Source of the DNA: Erythrobacter sp. HKB08
GTDB taxonomy: Bacteria > Pseudomonadota > Alphaproteobacteria > Sphingomonadales > Sphingomonadaceae
Direction of reading: 5' to 3'
Length of the DNA: 64,000 bases
Assembly (NCBI RefSeq): GCF_004114695.1
Contig: NZ_CP035310.1
Span: 1,471,501-1,535,500, forward strand
Part shown: positions 27,202 to 36,372 of the stretch, in pieces
Position numbering within the stretch: the first letter of the stretch is position 1
Layout of the letters: each line of letters opens with the position of its first letter
Position numbers and translations under genes: made by a program
The notes under the pieces: model-generated
Database searches by the model: none
The model's input: the letters and a program-made list of their open reading frames with translations, nothing else
Told to the model about the DNA's origin: nothing

Positions 27202-27879
27202 ATGCGCATACTGATCGTCGAGGACGAACCGACACTCGGCAAGCAGCTCAAGTCGACGCTCGAACAGAACGGCTATGCGGTGGACCTGTCCACCGATGGC
27301 GAAGACGGCCATTTCCTCGGCGCAACCGAGGATTACGATGCCGTCATCCTCGATCTCGGCCTGCCGGAAATCGACGGTCTCACCGTGCTCGGCATGTGGC
27401 GCAAGGAAGGGCGCGATTTCCCCGTGCTGGTCCTGACCGCGCGCGACAGCTGGTCGGACAAGGTCGCCGGGCTCGACGCGGGCGCGGACGATTATCTCGC
27501 CAAGCCGTTCCAGACCGAAGAACTCATCGCCCGCCTGCGCGCGCTCATCCGCCGTGCCTCGGGCAACACCTCGAGCGAGCTGACCGCTGGCGACGTGCGT
27601 CTCGACACGCGCTCGGGCCGCGTCACGCTCAAGGGCGAGCCGGTCAAGCTGACCGCGCAGGAATACAAGCTGCTGAGCTACCTCATGCACCACAAGGGCA
27701 AGGTGGTCAGCCGTACCGAACTGATCGAGCATATCTACGACCAGGATTTCGACCGCGATTCCAACACGATCGAAGTCTTCGTCACGCGTATTCGCAAGAA
27801 GCTCGGTGCCGAAGTGATCACGACCATCCGTGGACTTGGATACAGCCTCGACGACCCCGCAGACGCGCCCCGAGCCTGA
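27202..27879 (+). CDS. OmpR/PhoP family response regulator
   Basis: 225 residues. The receiver domain has the acidic pocket EDE at residues 7-9, phosphoacceptor Asp51 in ILDLGLPEIDG, and Lys in the AKPF loop. The OmpR-type winged helix (LTAQEYKLLSYLMHHKGKVVSRTELIEHIY, then RIRKKLG) follows. It is paired with the kinase gene 16 bases downstream. The signal is unknown; the PepSY neighbour and PhoQ-like kinase point to envelope or cation stress. Confidence 0.95.
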   Translation: MRILIVEDEPTLGKQLKSTLEQNGYAVDLSTDGEDGHFLGATEDYDAVILDLGLPEIDGLTVLGMWRKEGRDFPVLVLTARDSWSDKVAGLDAGADDYLAKPFQTEELIARLRALIRRASGNTSSELTAGDVRLDTRSGRVTLKGEPVKLTAQEYKLLSYLMHHKGKVVSRTELIEHIYDQDFDRDSNTIEVFVTRIRKKLGAEVITTIRGLGYSLDDPADAPRA

Positions 27880-27895
27880 GGACGCACCTGCCGCG

Positions 27896-29356
27896 ATGTC
27901 CGCGTCGACAGCGCCCTCGCGCCCGGTCGATGACGCGGTGACCGACGCGACGGTTGCCGCGGAAATCGCGGGCGGGGCGGCGCCTCCGCACACCGGCAGC
28001 ATCTCGCGCCGCATGATGGCGATCGCGAGCGCGTGGATCCTCGTCCTGCTGCTAGCGGGCGGGTTCGCGCTCGACCGCACGCTCACCGGCCTCGTCCAGC
28101 GCAATTTCGACGAGCAGCTGAATTACCTGCTCAACGCGATGATCGTGACGGCGGAAGTCGGCCCCGATGGCGAGGTCTATTTCAACCGCATCCTCGGCGA
28201 ACCGCGCTTCCTCGAGCCGAACAGCGGCATCTATTTCCAGATCAGCGCCGACGGGCGCGAAGGCTATCCCTCGCGCTCGCTGTGGGACAACACGCTGACG
28301 CTGCAGCGCGATCACGAGGATACCGACCCGCATTTCTACGACAGCAACCAGTGGCCCGACGAGCCGCTGCGCATCGTCGAGCGCACCGTCATCCTGCCCG
28401 ACAGCGATTCCCGCTGGACCTTCGCGGTCGCATCCGCGCGTGAAGAGCTCGACGCGCAGATCGCGCGCATCCGCTCGATCCTGGTCTGGAGTTTCGCCGT
28501 CCTTGCGCTTGGCCTCATCATCATGGCGGCCCTGCAAAGCTGGTATGGCCTCAGGCCGCTGAGGCGTATCCGTGCGGCGATCCAGCGCATCCGGACGACC
28601 GGTTCGAACCGCGTAACCGATCCGCTCCCGCTCGAAGTGCAGCCGCTGGTCGAGGAGCTCAACATGCTGCTCGCCCATTCGGAGAAGCAGGCGGAGGAAG
28701 CGCGCACCCATGCGGGCAACCTCGCGCATGCGCTCAAGACGCCGCTGACCGTTCTCACCAATGCCGCCACCGCGCAGGACCCGAAACTTGCCGGGCACGT
28801 CTTCCGCGAGACGAAAGTCATGCAGCGCCATGTCGACCACCACCTCGCGCGGGCGAGAGCGGTCGGGCGGCGCGCAACGGGCCTGTCCCGCGCACCGGTC
28901 TGGGCGAGCGCGGAATCGGTGCTGCGCGCGGTCACCCGCATTTACGAGCGCACGCGCTTCGACCTCGACGGCAACCGCGATGCGCAGGTTGCGATCGAAC
29001 GGCAGGACCTCGACGAGATCCTCGGCAACCTGATCGAGAATGCCGCCAAATACGGCGGTGGCAGCGTGTTCGTGACGGTCGATGCGAAGCCCGAGGACGA
29101 GAAGCGCTGCGAAATCTGGATCGAGGATGACGGCATGGGCATCCCGGAAGACAAGCGCGAAGAGATATTCGATCGCGGCGCTAGGCTCGACACCGGCAAG
29201 CCCGGGACCGGCCTCGGCCTCGCCATCGTGCGCGACGTGGCGGAGATTTACGGCGGCACGGTCGACCTCGACGAGAGCGAGGATCTGGGCGGGCTGCTGG
29301 TGCGCCTGATCCTGCCGCGAGCGGGCCTTGGCAAGAGCGACGAAGCGAGCCTCTGA
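27896..29356 (+). CDS. PhoQ-like sensor histidine kinase
   Basis: About 486 residues. A transmembrane helix near residues 45-65 and a second near 205-225 enclose a periplasmic sensor region of about 130 residues (FNRILGEPRFLEPNSGIYFQIS). A HAMP-like helix with YGLRPLRRIR follows, then HisKA with HALKTPLTVLTN, and a complete HATPase: NLIENAAKYG, DDGMGIPEDKR, GTGLGLAIV. The periplasmic domain and overall order match the PhoQ group. ATG at 27896 is taken; a GTG at 27830, inside the regulator gene, is possible. Confidence 0.93.
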   Translation: MSASTAPSRPVDDAVTDATVAAEIAGGAAPPHTGSISRRMMAIASAWILVLLLAGGFALDRTLTGLVQRNFDEQLNYLLNAMIVTAEVGPDGEVYFNRILGEPRFLEPNSGIYFQISADGREGYPSRSLWDNTLTLQRDHEDTDPHFYDSNQWPDEPLRIVERTVILPDSDSRWTFAVASAREELDAQIARIRSILVWSFAVLALGLIIMAALQSWYGLRPLRRIRAAIQRIRTTGSNRVTDPLPLEVQPLVEELNMLLAHSEKQAEEARTHAGNLAHALKTPLTVLTNAATAQDPKLAGHVFRETKVMQRHVDHHLARARAVGRRATGLSRAPVWASAESVLRAVTRIYERTRFDLDGNRDAQVAIERQDLDEILGNLIENAAKYGGGSVFVTVDAKPEDEKRCEIWIEDDGMGIPEDKREEIFDRGARLDTGKPGTGLGLAIVRDVAEIYGGTVDLDESEDLGGLLVRLILPRAGLGKSDEASL

Positions 29357-29388
29357 CGGGTTCACCTGCCATTCAATCTCGTTCAGCA

Positions 29389-29414
29389 AAAAGCGTGAAT
29401 ATCTTAACGCTTTT
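29389..29414. repeat. Inverted repeat between kinase and lipoprotein genes
   Basis: Exact arms AAAAGCGT and ACGCTTTT flank a 10-base spacer. The repeat lies 33 bases after the kinase stop and 20 bases before the lipoprotein ATG. The right arm ends in TTTT, so it could be a weak terminator of the two-component operon, or an operator for the lipoprotein gene. Confidence 0.4.
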
Positions 29415-29433
29415 CCGAATCGGGAGACGGGGC

Positions 29434-30222
29434 ATGGCTCATTCGAAACTCAAAATCGCGCTGGTCGCGGCAGCGGCAATTCCGCTCGGCGGTTGTGCCG
29501 CCTTCCTCGATTATGGCGCGGTCGGCGTCGGTTACGACGATCCCTATTACTACGACAGCTACTACGACGCGTCGTGGTACGGCTGGTACGACGACTATTA
29601 CTACCCCGGCGTCGGCATCTACGTCTACGACCAGTGGGGCAGTCGCCATCGCTGGCGCGACCATCACCGCCACTACTGGGAAGGCCGCCGCGGCCGCCAT
29701 GGCGGGCATGCGAACTGGTCGGGTTATACGCGCGGCAATGACGGCGTTTATCGCGACCAGCGTCGCCGCCATCGTGACGGCGATCGCCATCGCGGCGAGC
29801 GGCGCGAGCAGCGCAAGGGCTTCGGCCTGAATCCCGATCGCGATGTCCGTTCGGGCGATGCCTACCGCGACCAGCGGGGCGAGCGCCGGGATCGCGGCGA
29901 GCGCAGGGGCGACCGCCGCGGAAACCGCAGCGGCTATACCGGCAGCCAGAACTCGGGAGCGCCCGCAGTCTCTGCACCTCCGGCCCGCCAGCCGGTCCCG
30001 CCGATCCAGCGCAGCAGGCCGCCGCGTACATCGGCTCCGGTCGTCCAGCAGCAGCGCCCGGCGCCGCGCCCGGCCGTGGCTCCGGTCCAGCAGCGCACCC
30101 GCACCGCGCCCGCCCCGGTCGCCCGTCCGGCACCTGCAGCACGTCCCGAACCGACGGCCGAGAACCGCCCGCAGCGGAGCAACCCGCGCAGCACCACGCG
30201 GGCGCGCAAGCAGGACGACTAA
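29434..30222 (+). CDS. Low-complexity lipoprotein, Tyr/Asp-rich then Arg/Asp- and Pro-rich
   Basis: 262 residues, unrecognised. A type II signal peptide ends at a lipobox (LGGC, Cys near residue 21). Residues 27-70 are packed with Tyr, Asp, Trp and Gly (DDPYYYDSYYD). Residues 70-170 are rich in Arg, Asp, His and Gly, and the last 90 are Pro/Ala/Arg/Gln. It resembles RcnB-like or low-complexity outer-membrane proteins but has no firm match. CGGGAGACGGGGC precedes the ATG. Its position after a PhoPQ-like pair suggests a target of that system. Confidence 0.75.
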   Translation: MAHSKLKIALVAAAAIPLGGCAAFLDYGAVGVGYDDPYYYDSYYDASWYGWYDDYYYPGVGIYVYDQWGSRHRWRDHHRHYWEGRRGRHGGHANWSGYTRGNDGVYRDQRRRHRDGDRHRGERREQRKGFGLNPDRDVRSGDAYRDQRGERRDRGERRGDRRGNRSGYTGSQNSGAPAVSAPPARQPVPPIQRSRPPRTSAPVVQQQRPAPRPAVAPVQQRTRTAPAPVARPAPAARPEPTAENRPQRSNPRSTTRARKQDD

Positions 30223-30225
30223 GGC

Positions 30226-31158
30226 TTAGGCCTTCGCCTTGAGGAATTCGGCCACACGCGCGTAGCAATTCTTTGCTTCGCGCGTGAAGGTCGCAATCAT
30301 GAAGTCGTGGAACGCGCCTTCATATTCGGCATAGCGAACGTCGTGTCCCTCGGCGCCTGCACGCTCGGCAAAGCTGCGCGCATCGACGCACAGCAGGTCG
30401 TGCGTTCCCTGGAAAATCGCCATCGGCGGCAGGCCTGCAAGCTCCGCATGTAGCGGGCTGAGGTCGACGCGCGACGGATCATCCTCGCCCGCCCACATTT
30501 CCCCGCAAATGCGCAAGCGGTCGACGCCGAGCATGATGTCGTGCTCCTCGACCGCGCGGGCCCGCTCGTCGGCGAGGGTCAGGTCCATCCAGGGCGAGAA
30601 CAGCACCAGCGCATCGGCTTGCTGCTTGCCTGCCTCGCGCAGCCGGATCGCCGTGCCAAGCGCGAAATTGCCGCCCGCACTGTCGCCCGCCAGCGCGATC
30701 TTCGCCTGCGGGTTCTCCGAACGGATCTGGTCGTAAATGCCGAGCACGAGGTCGCGCCCCGGCTTGTAGTCGTGTTCCGGCGCGAGCGGATAGAGCGGCA
30801 GGGTGATCGTCGCCCCGGTCGCTTCGCCCAGCGCGCGCAGCACGCCCCAGTGCACTGCATGCATCGGGTTCACGTAGCCGCCGCCGTGCAGGTAGACGAT
30901 GTGCCAGTCGCTCGCTCCCGAACGCGGGGTCAGCCGGTAGACCGGAATCCCGCCGTGATCCTTCTTCTCGACAACGAACTGCTTTTCGACCGCCTTGGGC
31001 ATGGGCGCGGCCTGCGGAGGCTCGCGCTCTGCCAGCTTCTGGCGAATCTCGTCGGCCGGCGGGAAGGGCTCGGGCAGCAGCTTGAACAGCGTCTTCGCGA
31101 TGCGCAGGCGCAGGCTCGGCTTGTCGAATGCGCGCTCAATCACGGCGGGCCTGCTCAT
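30226..31158 (-). CDS. Alpha/beta hydrolase, hormone-sensitive lipase family
   Basis: 310 residues. The oxyanion-hole motif HGGGY (in YLHGGGYVNPMH) and nucleophile motif GDSAGG are those of family IV (HSL) esterases; the acid and base are likely in HDLLCVDA and GAFHDFM near the C-terminus. It probably hydrolyses short-chain esters in the cytoplasm. Its start lies 23 bases inside the 3' end of the chorismate mutase gene, so the two are translationally linked. Convergent with the lipoprotein gene by a 3-base gap. Confidence 0.9.
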   Translation of the reverse strand: MSRPAVIERAFDKPSLRLRIAKTLFKLLPEPFPPADEIRQKLAEREPPQAAPMPKAVEKQFVVEKKDHGGIPVYRLTPRSGASDWHIVYLHGGGYVNPMHAVHWGVLRALGEATGATITLPLYPLAPEHDYKPGRDLVLGIYDQIRSENPQAKIALAGDSAGGNFALGTAIRLREAGKQQADALVLFSPWMDLTLADERARAVEEHDIMLGVDRLRICGEMWAGEDDPSRVDLSPLHAELAGLPPMAIFQGTHDLLCVDARSFAERAGAEGHDVRYAEYEGAFHDFMIATFTREAKNCYARVAEFLKAKA

Positions 31159-31432
31159 GGTGGCGGATCACCTCGTCGATGATGAAGCGGAGGAACTTCT
31201 CGGAGAATTCGGGGTCGAGCTGGCTTTCCTCCGCCAGCTTGCGGAGCCGCGCGATCTGCTTCTGCTCGCGTCCCGGATCGGCTGGCGGCAGCTGGGTCTT
31301 CGCCTTGTATTCGCCGACCGCCTGCGTGATGCGGAAGCGTTCGGCGAGGATGTGGATCAGCGCTGCATCGATGTTGTCGATGCTCTGGCGATAGGCGGCA
31401 AGCTGCGGATCGGGCGCGGTATCGTTGCTCAT
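31136..31432 (-). CDS. Chorismate mutase, AroQ class
   Basis: 98 residues, a stand-alone all-helical AroQ-type mutase converting chorismate to prephenate for Phe and Tyr synthesis. Typical features are AYRQSIDNIDAALIHILAERFRIT with catalytic Arg, and GEYKAKTQLPPADPGRE with the conserved Lys and Arg. ATG at 31432 has only a weak AGGCG upstream. It overlaps the esterase gene and is divergent from the polyprenyl synthase gene. Confidence 0.93.
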   Translation of the reverse strand: MSNDTAPDPQLAAYRQSIDNIDAALIHILAERFRITQAVGEYKAKTQLPPADPGREQKQIARLRKLAEESQLDPEFSEKFLRFIIDEVIRHHEQARRD

Positions 31433-31509
31433 GACGCAACGCCTATCATGCGTTTTGCCACACTTCCAAGCTTGCCTTGCAGGCAAATGGGTTTCATGGC
31501 GGAAACGCT

Positions 31510-32520
31510 ATGACAGCCGAGGTCGTCCCCCTACCGCGCAAGAAGCCGACGCTTGATCCCATGCTGGCGCTGACCGCGCAGGGCATGAACTCGGTCAACG
31601 CCGTCATTCTCGAGCGCATGCAGAGCGAAATTCCGCTCATCCCGGCACTTGCCGGCCACCTGATTTCGGGCGGCGGCAAGCGGCTGCGCCCGATGCTGAC
31701 GCTCGCAGGGGCGGAGCTGGTCGGCTACAACGGCACGCGGCATTACAAGCTCGCCGCGGCAGTCGAATTCATCCACACTGCGACCCTCCTGCACGACGAC
31801 GTTGTCGACGGCAGCGAGATGCGGCGCGGCAAGGCGGCGGCCAATATCATCTTCGGCAATCCGGCAACCGTGCTGGTCGGCGACTTCCTGTTCAGCCGCA
31901 GCTTCGAACTGATGACCGAGGACGGCAGCCTCAAGGTTCTCAAGATCCTCTCGAGCGCGAGCGCGATTATCGCCGAGGGCGAGGTCGACCAGCTGACCGC
32001 GCAGCGCAAGATCGAGACGAGCGAGGAACGCTACCTCCACATCATCGGCGCCAAGACCGCTGCGCTGTTCGCAGCGGCAAGCCGGATCGCCGCCGTCGTT
32101 GCCGAATGCGACGAACGGCAGGAGCAGGCGCTCGACGACTACGGCCGCAACCTCGGCGTCGCCTTCCAGCTTGTCGACGATGCGATCGATTACGATTCAG
32201 ATGCTGCCGAAATGGGCAAGGATCGCGGCGACGATTTCCGCGAAGGCAAGATGACGCTTCCGGTGATCCTCGCCTATGCGCGCGGGACCGAGGAAGAGCG
32301 CAAGTTCTGGAAGGCCGCGATTTCCGGCCACCGGACCTCGGACGCCGACCTCGAGGAAGCGATTGCGCTCATCTCGAAATACGACGCGGTCGAAGCGACC
32401 CGCGAACGTGCGCGGCACTTTGCCGAGCGGGCGATCGATGCGATCTCGATCTTCCCCGACAACAAGGCGCGCGCCGCCATGGCCGAAGCGGCCCATTTCG
32501 CGGTCGCGCGCGGATACTAG
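31510..32520 (+). CDS. ispB: Trans-polyprenyl diphosphate synthase (octaprenyl/decaprenyl type)
   Basis: About 336 residues. It elongates farnesyl diphosphate with isopentenyl diphosphate to give the ubiquinone side chain. First Asp-rich motif LLHDDVVDGSEMRRG and second QLVDDAIDYD are intact, with GGGKRLRPML for diphosphate binding. Chain length is set by residues before the first motif and cannot be read with certainty; Q-10 is usual for this group. ATG at 31510 is the likely start. Confidence 0.93.
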   Translation: MTAEVVPLPRKKPTLDPMLALTAQGMNSVNAVILERMQSEIPLIPALAGHLISGGGKRLRPMLTLAGAELVGYNGTRHYKLAAAVEFIHTATLLHDDVVDGSEMRRGKAAANIIFGNPATVLVGDFLFSRSFELMTEDGSLKVLKILSSASAIIAEGEVDQLTAQRKIETSEERYLHIIGAKTAALFAAASRIAAVVAECDERQEQALDDYGRNLGVAFQLVDDAIDYDSDAAEMGKDRGDDFREGKMTLPVILAYARGTEEERKFWKAAISGHRTSDADLEEAIALISKYDAVEATRERARHFAERAIDAISIFPDNKARAAMAEAAHFAVARGY

Positions 32521-32540
32521 TCCGAATTCCGGGTAAGCCG

Positions 32541-32571
32541 AAAACCCCGGTCGCGCCGAAGCGGACCGGGG
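32541..32571 (-). terminator. Rho-independent terminator of the lipoprotein gene at 32584
   Basis: On the minus strand CCCCGGTC pairs with GACCGGGG across an 11-base loop and is followed by TTTT. It lies 13 bases beyond the stop of the minus-strand lipoprotein gene and may also stop transcription from ispB in the other direction. Confidence 0.75.
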
Positions 32572-32583
32572 CTCCCGGGGTCG

Positions 32584-33396
32584 TCACCTGCGACTTGCAG
32601 TCCAGGTGACTTTACTGTCGTCGCGCGGATCGCTCGCCACGACGGTGACGGTGTCGCCATCGATCGTCCACTCGTTGACGCCGGTCGTCTCGCCGTCACG
32701 GGTGAATGTTTCGCGATAGGTGTTCGCGCCGGTCTTCTCGATCGCGACCATCGTGCCGCTGTTGTCGCCCTCGATCGCGACGGGATCGCCGCCGAGCGTC
32801 GCGGTGTAGCCGCCACCCGTGCTGGCAAAGGTGATCGTGTCGCCTTCCTCGGTGATGGTCACGGTGCGGCCTTCCTCCGACATTTCGGAGACGTTCTGCG
32901 GAGCCCATTCGCCCGAAGCGGCATGCGAGCCGTCCGGCCCTGCCGAAACGCGGGTCATGTTGGACTTGCCGGTGACGGTGGTCCCGCCGTCCTCGTAATT
33001 GGTCCAGTCGATCGTCATGGACTGGCCGTCTTCGGACACGGTCCAGGTCGACTTGCCCTGGTCCTCGCCCTCGAAGCGGGAGGCGAAGGCGAGCGTGTTG
33101 TCGTCGACCACGCTGACCATGATCTCGTCTGCACCCGGCCGGTCGACCTTATGCCATGCGCCGTCGGCGGGCATGGAGTAGGGCGGAATGCAGCTGTTGC
33201 AGGTGTATTCGCCGTCGGCCACCACGTAGTTGCTGTTGGCATTTTCCCACTGCGCGGAATCGAGATTGATCGTCCACGTACCGGCAATGCCGGCGGCAGC
33301 GGCAGTCGCCGTCTCGTCACCGTCGGCCGCGCCGTTGCAGGCGGTTACGCTCATGGCGAGCGCAATTGCAGCCAGAGATGCTGTGATCGTTTTCAT
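32584..33396 (-). CDS. Lipoprotein of unknown function
   Basis: 270 residues, unrecognised. A lipoprotein signal peptide ends at the lipobox VTAC (Cys20). The mature part begins with a Gly/Ala/Asp/Glu segment and then AGTWTINLDSAQW, continuing with repeated short beta strands rich in Thr, Asp and Gly (WTVSEDGQSMTIDW, RTVTITEEGDTITF, NEWTIDGDTVTVV). The pattern suggests a beta-sandwich or lipocalin-like fold. A CNSC pair near residue 67 could bind metal or form a disulfide. It is convergent with ispB and divergent from hrpB. Confidence 0.75.
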   Translation of the reverse strand: MKTITASLAAIALAMSVTACNGAADGDETATAAAAGIAGTWTINLDSAQWENANSNYVVADGEYTCNSCIPPYSMPADGAWHKVDRPGADEIMVSVVDDNTLAFASRFEGEDQGKSTWTVSEDGQSMTIDWTNYEDGGTTVTGKSNMTRVSAGPDGSHAASGEWAPQNVSEMSEEGRTVTITEEGDTITFASTGGGYTATLGGDPVAIEGDNSGTMVAIEKTGANTYRETFTRDGETTGVNEWTIDGDTVTVVASDPRDDSKVTWTASRR

Positions 33397-33601
33397 GAAT
33401 GTTTCCCCATCAGTTACAGTCGGACCCCGCGACCTCTCCGGGTCGTTTGCAGGCCTGTTGTCGAACTGCTCCCCACGCGGAAACTACCAGCGAATCGGCA
33501 ATTCCGCCAATTTCTGCGGCTGAGTGGTCGATTTGGGCGGAAATCCAGCGGGTTGCCCGCGCGGGGCTGTGCATGGCGGCGCTTTGTGCGAAGAGCGCTG
33601 C

Positions 33602-36028
33602 GTGTCCGATGCCCTTCCGATTCACCAGGTTCTCCCGACTCTGCTCGACGCGCTTTCGAGTGCGGGCGCTGCCGTGCTCGTCGCACCGCCGGGGGCGGGC
33701 AAGACGACGGCGGTCGCACCTGCGCTGATCGGCGAGGACTGGTGCAGCGGGCAGGTCATCCTGCTGAGCCCGCGCCGCGTCGCCGCCCGCGCCGCTGCCG
33801 AGCGCATGGCGGAGATGCTCGGCGAGAAGGCGGGCGAAACGGTCGGCTACCTCACCCGCCTCGACAGCAGGCAATCGGCGCGCACCTGCATCCTCGTGAT
33901 CACCGAGGCGATCTTCGTGAACCGCATCGTCGAGGACCCGGAGCTGCAGGGCGTGTCGGCAGTGCTGTTCGACGAGGCTCACGAGCGGCATCTCGACAGC
34001 GACCTGGGGCTCGCGCTGGCGCTCGAAAGCAGGGCGGTCCTGCGCGAAGACCTGCGCATCTGCGTCATGTCCGCCACGATTGACGGTGCACGCTTCGCCC
34101 GGTTGCTGGGAGTCGATGCGGCGGTCGTCGAGAGCGAGGGCAAAGCCTATCCGCTCGATATCCGCTGGCTCGGCGCTTCACCCGATGCGCGGATCGAGGA
34201 TGCCGTGAGCGCGGCGGTCCTCACTGCATGGCGCGAGACTTCGGGCGATATCCTCGCTTTCCTCCCGGGCGTCGGCGAAATCGAGCGAACGCGCGAACGG
34301 CTGGCAGAGCGCCTGCCCGAAGTGCCGGTCCTGCCTCTGCACGGGCAGGTCGAACCGGCTGCCCAGCGTGCGGCGATCAAGCGCGATCCGCAGGGCCGTC
34401 GCCGCATCGTCCTGGCGACTGCCATTGCCGAGACGTCACTCACGCTCGACGGCGTGTCGGTGGTGGTCGACAGCGGCCTCGCGCGGCGGGCGGAGTTCGA
34501 CAAGGCGGCGGGCACGACGCATCTCGTAACCGTCAATGCAAGCCAGGCCGCCGCGGCGCAGCGGGCAGGCCGCGCCGCCCGGCAGGAACCGGGTATCGCC
34601 TACCGCCTGTGGAACGAGGCCGGACACGCGGGCCGCCCGGCATTCGATCCGCCCGAAATCACGACTGCCGACCTGACGCCGCTGGTCCTCAAGCTCGCGA
34701 AATGGGGCACGGGCGATCCGGCAGCATTGCCGTGGCTCGACGTGCCGCCCGCCGCAGCGATCGCCTCGGCGCGTGGCGCGCTCGAAAAATTGGGCGCGCT
34801 GGACGGAGATGGGCGGATCACGCCGTTCGGGGAGAAGGTCGCGAGCTTGCCGGTCGATCCAGTTTCGGCTGCCGCGATCCTCTTTGCGGCCGAACAGGGT
34901 CAGGCGCTCGAAGCTGCGAAGCTGGTGCTGCTGACGCAGGAGCGCGGTTTGGGCGGCAGGGGTGACGACCTGCTCAACCGCCTGTCACGCTGGGATGGCG
35001 AGCGGGGAAGGCGCGCCGAAAGCTCGCGCAAGCTCGCCGAGCGATGGGCGCGCGCGGCGGAGAAGCTCGTCACATCGAAGAAGGAGGGCGACCTCAATCC
35101 GGCGCTCTATCTCGCGATGGCGCGGCCCGAGTTCGTGGCGAAGCGCCGAGAAGCTTCGGGCGAGCAGTGGCTTGCCGCCGGGGGCAGGGGCTTCCAGCTC
35201 GATCCCGCCTCCTCGCTCGCGAGGGCAGAGTGGCTGGTGATCTCCGATGCGCAGGGCCGCGCGAGCGGTGCGCGGATCACCTCGGCAGCGCAGCTCACCG
35301 CGCAGGAGGTCGAGACGCATCTTGGCAAACTGATTGAGAAACGGTCCGTAATCAATTGGAATAGTGATGATAAACGCGTCGAAGCACGGCTGGAGCGCCG
35401 CATCGGCGCGATCACGCTGGCGAGCGGACCCGATCCCGATCCCGACCCCGAGGCTCTTGTGGACAGGCTTGTGGAAAAGGCTGTCGAGGAGCTGGGGGCA
35501 ATCCTGCCGGCAGAGCTGCTCGCGCGCGCTCGCTATGCCGGCATCGAGGCTCTCGATGAGGCTGCTTTGCGCGACGCAGCCGACCTCTGGCTCAGGCCGT
35601 TGCTGGAGGGACGCCGCGACCTTTCCGTGAGCAAGGGCAAGCTTGTCGACGCGCTTCTTGCGCAGCTTGACTGGGACGCGCGGCAGAAACTCGACAATGA
35701 CGCCCCGCGCGAATTCGTCTCGCCCGCCGGTACGCATCACGCGATCGACTATACCGGCGATGATGCGCCGTCGGTCGAGGTGCGGGTGCAGGCGCTGTTC
35801 GGACTAGAACGTCACCCGATGATCGGGCGCACGCCGCTCCTGCTCAAGCTCACCAGCCCGGCAGGCCGTCCGATCCAGTCGACCCGCGACCTGCCCGGTT
35901 TCTGGCGCGGTAGCTGGGCCGATGTGCGCAAGGACATGAAGGGCCGCTATCCCAAGCACCGCTGGCCCGACGAACCCTGGCTCGAAAAGCCGAGCCTCAA
36001 GACGAAGAACGCGTTCAATCGCTCTTGA
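33602..36028 (+). CDS. hrpB: ATP-dependent helicase HrpB (DEAH-box)
   Basis: 808 residues, near the normal 810-820. Helicase motifs: I PPGAGKTT, Ia LSPRRVAARAAAERM, II DEAH in LFDEAHERHLDSD, III SAT in VMSATIDG, then VATAIAETSLTL (IV/V region) and AQRAGRAARQ (VI). The HrpB-specific C-terminal domain with EFVSPAGTHHAIDY follows. The family resembles DEAH RNA helicases but its substrate in Alphaproteobacteria is unknown. GTG at 33602 is the likely start; an earlier ATG at 33524 gives a Gly/Cys-rich extension without support. Confidence 0.93.
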   Translation: MSDALPIHQVLPTLLDALSSAGAAVLVAPPGAGKTTAVAPALIGEDWCSGQVILLSPRRVAARAAAERMAEMLGEKAGETVGYLTRLDSRQSARTCILVITEAIFVNRIVEDPELQGVSAVLFDEAHERHLDSDLGLALALESRAVLREDLRICVMSATIDGARFARLLGVDAAVVESEGKAYPLDIRWLGASPDARIEDAVSAAVLTAWRETSGDILAFLPGVGEIERTRERLAERLPEVPVLPLHGQVEPAAQRAAIKRDPQGRRRIVLATAIAETSLTLDGVSVVVDSGLARRAEFDKAAGTTHLVTVNASQAAAAQRAGRAARQEPGIAYRLWNEAGHAGRPAFDPPEITTADLTPLVLKLAKWGTGDPAALPWLDVPPAAAIASARGALEKLGALDGDGRITPFGEKVASLPVDPVSAAAILFAAEQGQALEAAKLVLLTQERGLGGRGDDLLNRLSRWDGERGRRAESSRKLAERWARAAEKLVTSKKEGDLNPALYLAMARPEFVAKRREASGEQWLAAGGRGFQLDPASSLARAEWLVISDAQGRASGARITSAAQLTAQEVETHLGKLIEKRSVINWNSDDKRVEARLERRIGAITLASGPDPDPDPEALVDRLVEKAVEELGAILPAELLARARYAGIEALDEAALRDAADLWLRPLLEGRRDLSVSKGKLVDALLAQLDWDARQKLDNDAPREFVSPAGTHHAIDYTGDDAPSVEVRVQALFGLERHPMIGRTPLLLKLTSPAGRPIQSTRDLPGFWRGSWADVRKDMKGRYPKHRWPDEPWLEKPSLKTKNAFNRS

Positions 36029-36060
36029 TTTTCCGCCGCGCTTTCGCCAATCCGCGCGCC

Positions 36061-36339
36061 ATGGCAGCGCGTATCTATCAGCGACCGAAAAGTGCAATGC
36101 AGTCCGGCAAGGCCCGGATGGACGAGTGGGTGCTCGAATTCGAGCAGTCCGAGGCACGCAAGCCCGATCCGCTGATGGGCTGGACCGGTAGCGGCGACAC
36201 GCAGACGCAGGTCACGCTGACCTTCCCGACCAAGGAAGCGGCCAAGGAATATGCCGCGAAATACGGCATCGCCGCGCGCGTTCACGCAACGCCGCCGCGC
36301 ACGCTCAAGCTGCAGGCCTACGCCGACAATTTCCGCTGA
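36061..36339 (+). CDS. ETC complex I subunit, NDUFS4 homologue
   Basis: 92 residues. It matches the 18-kDa (AQDQ, NDUFS4) accessory subunit of NADH dehydrogenase: ARIYQRPKSAMQSGKA, then WVLEFEQ, DPLMGWTGSGDT and FPTKEAAKEYAAKYG. This supernumerary subunit is restricted in bacteria to Alphaproteobacteria and stabilises the NADH-oxidising arm of complex I. No other complex I gene is nearby, which is usual. The ATG is chosen by homology; there is no clear ribosome site. Confidence 0.95.
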   Translation: MAARIYQRPKSAMQSGKARMDEWVLEFEQSEARKPDPLMGWTGSGDTQTQVTLTFPTKEAAKEYAAKYGIAARVHATPPRTLKLQAYADNFR

Positions 36340-36372
36340 TTTGCTGCTGATGCCGGTCGCGCCAGGCGCCGG

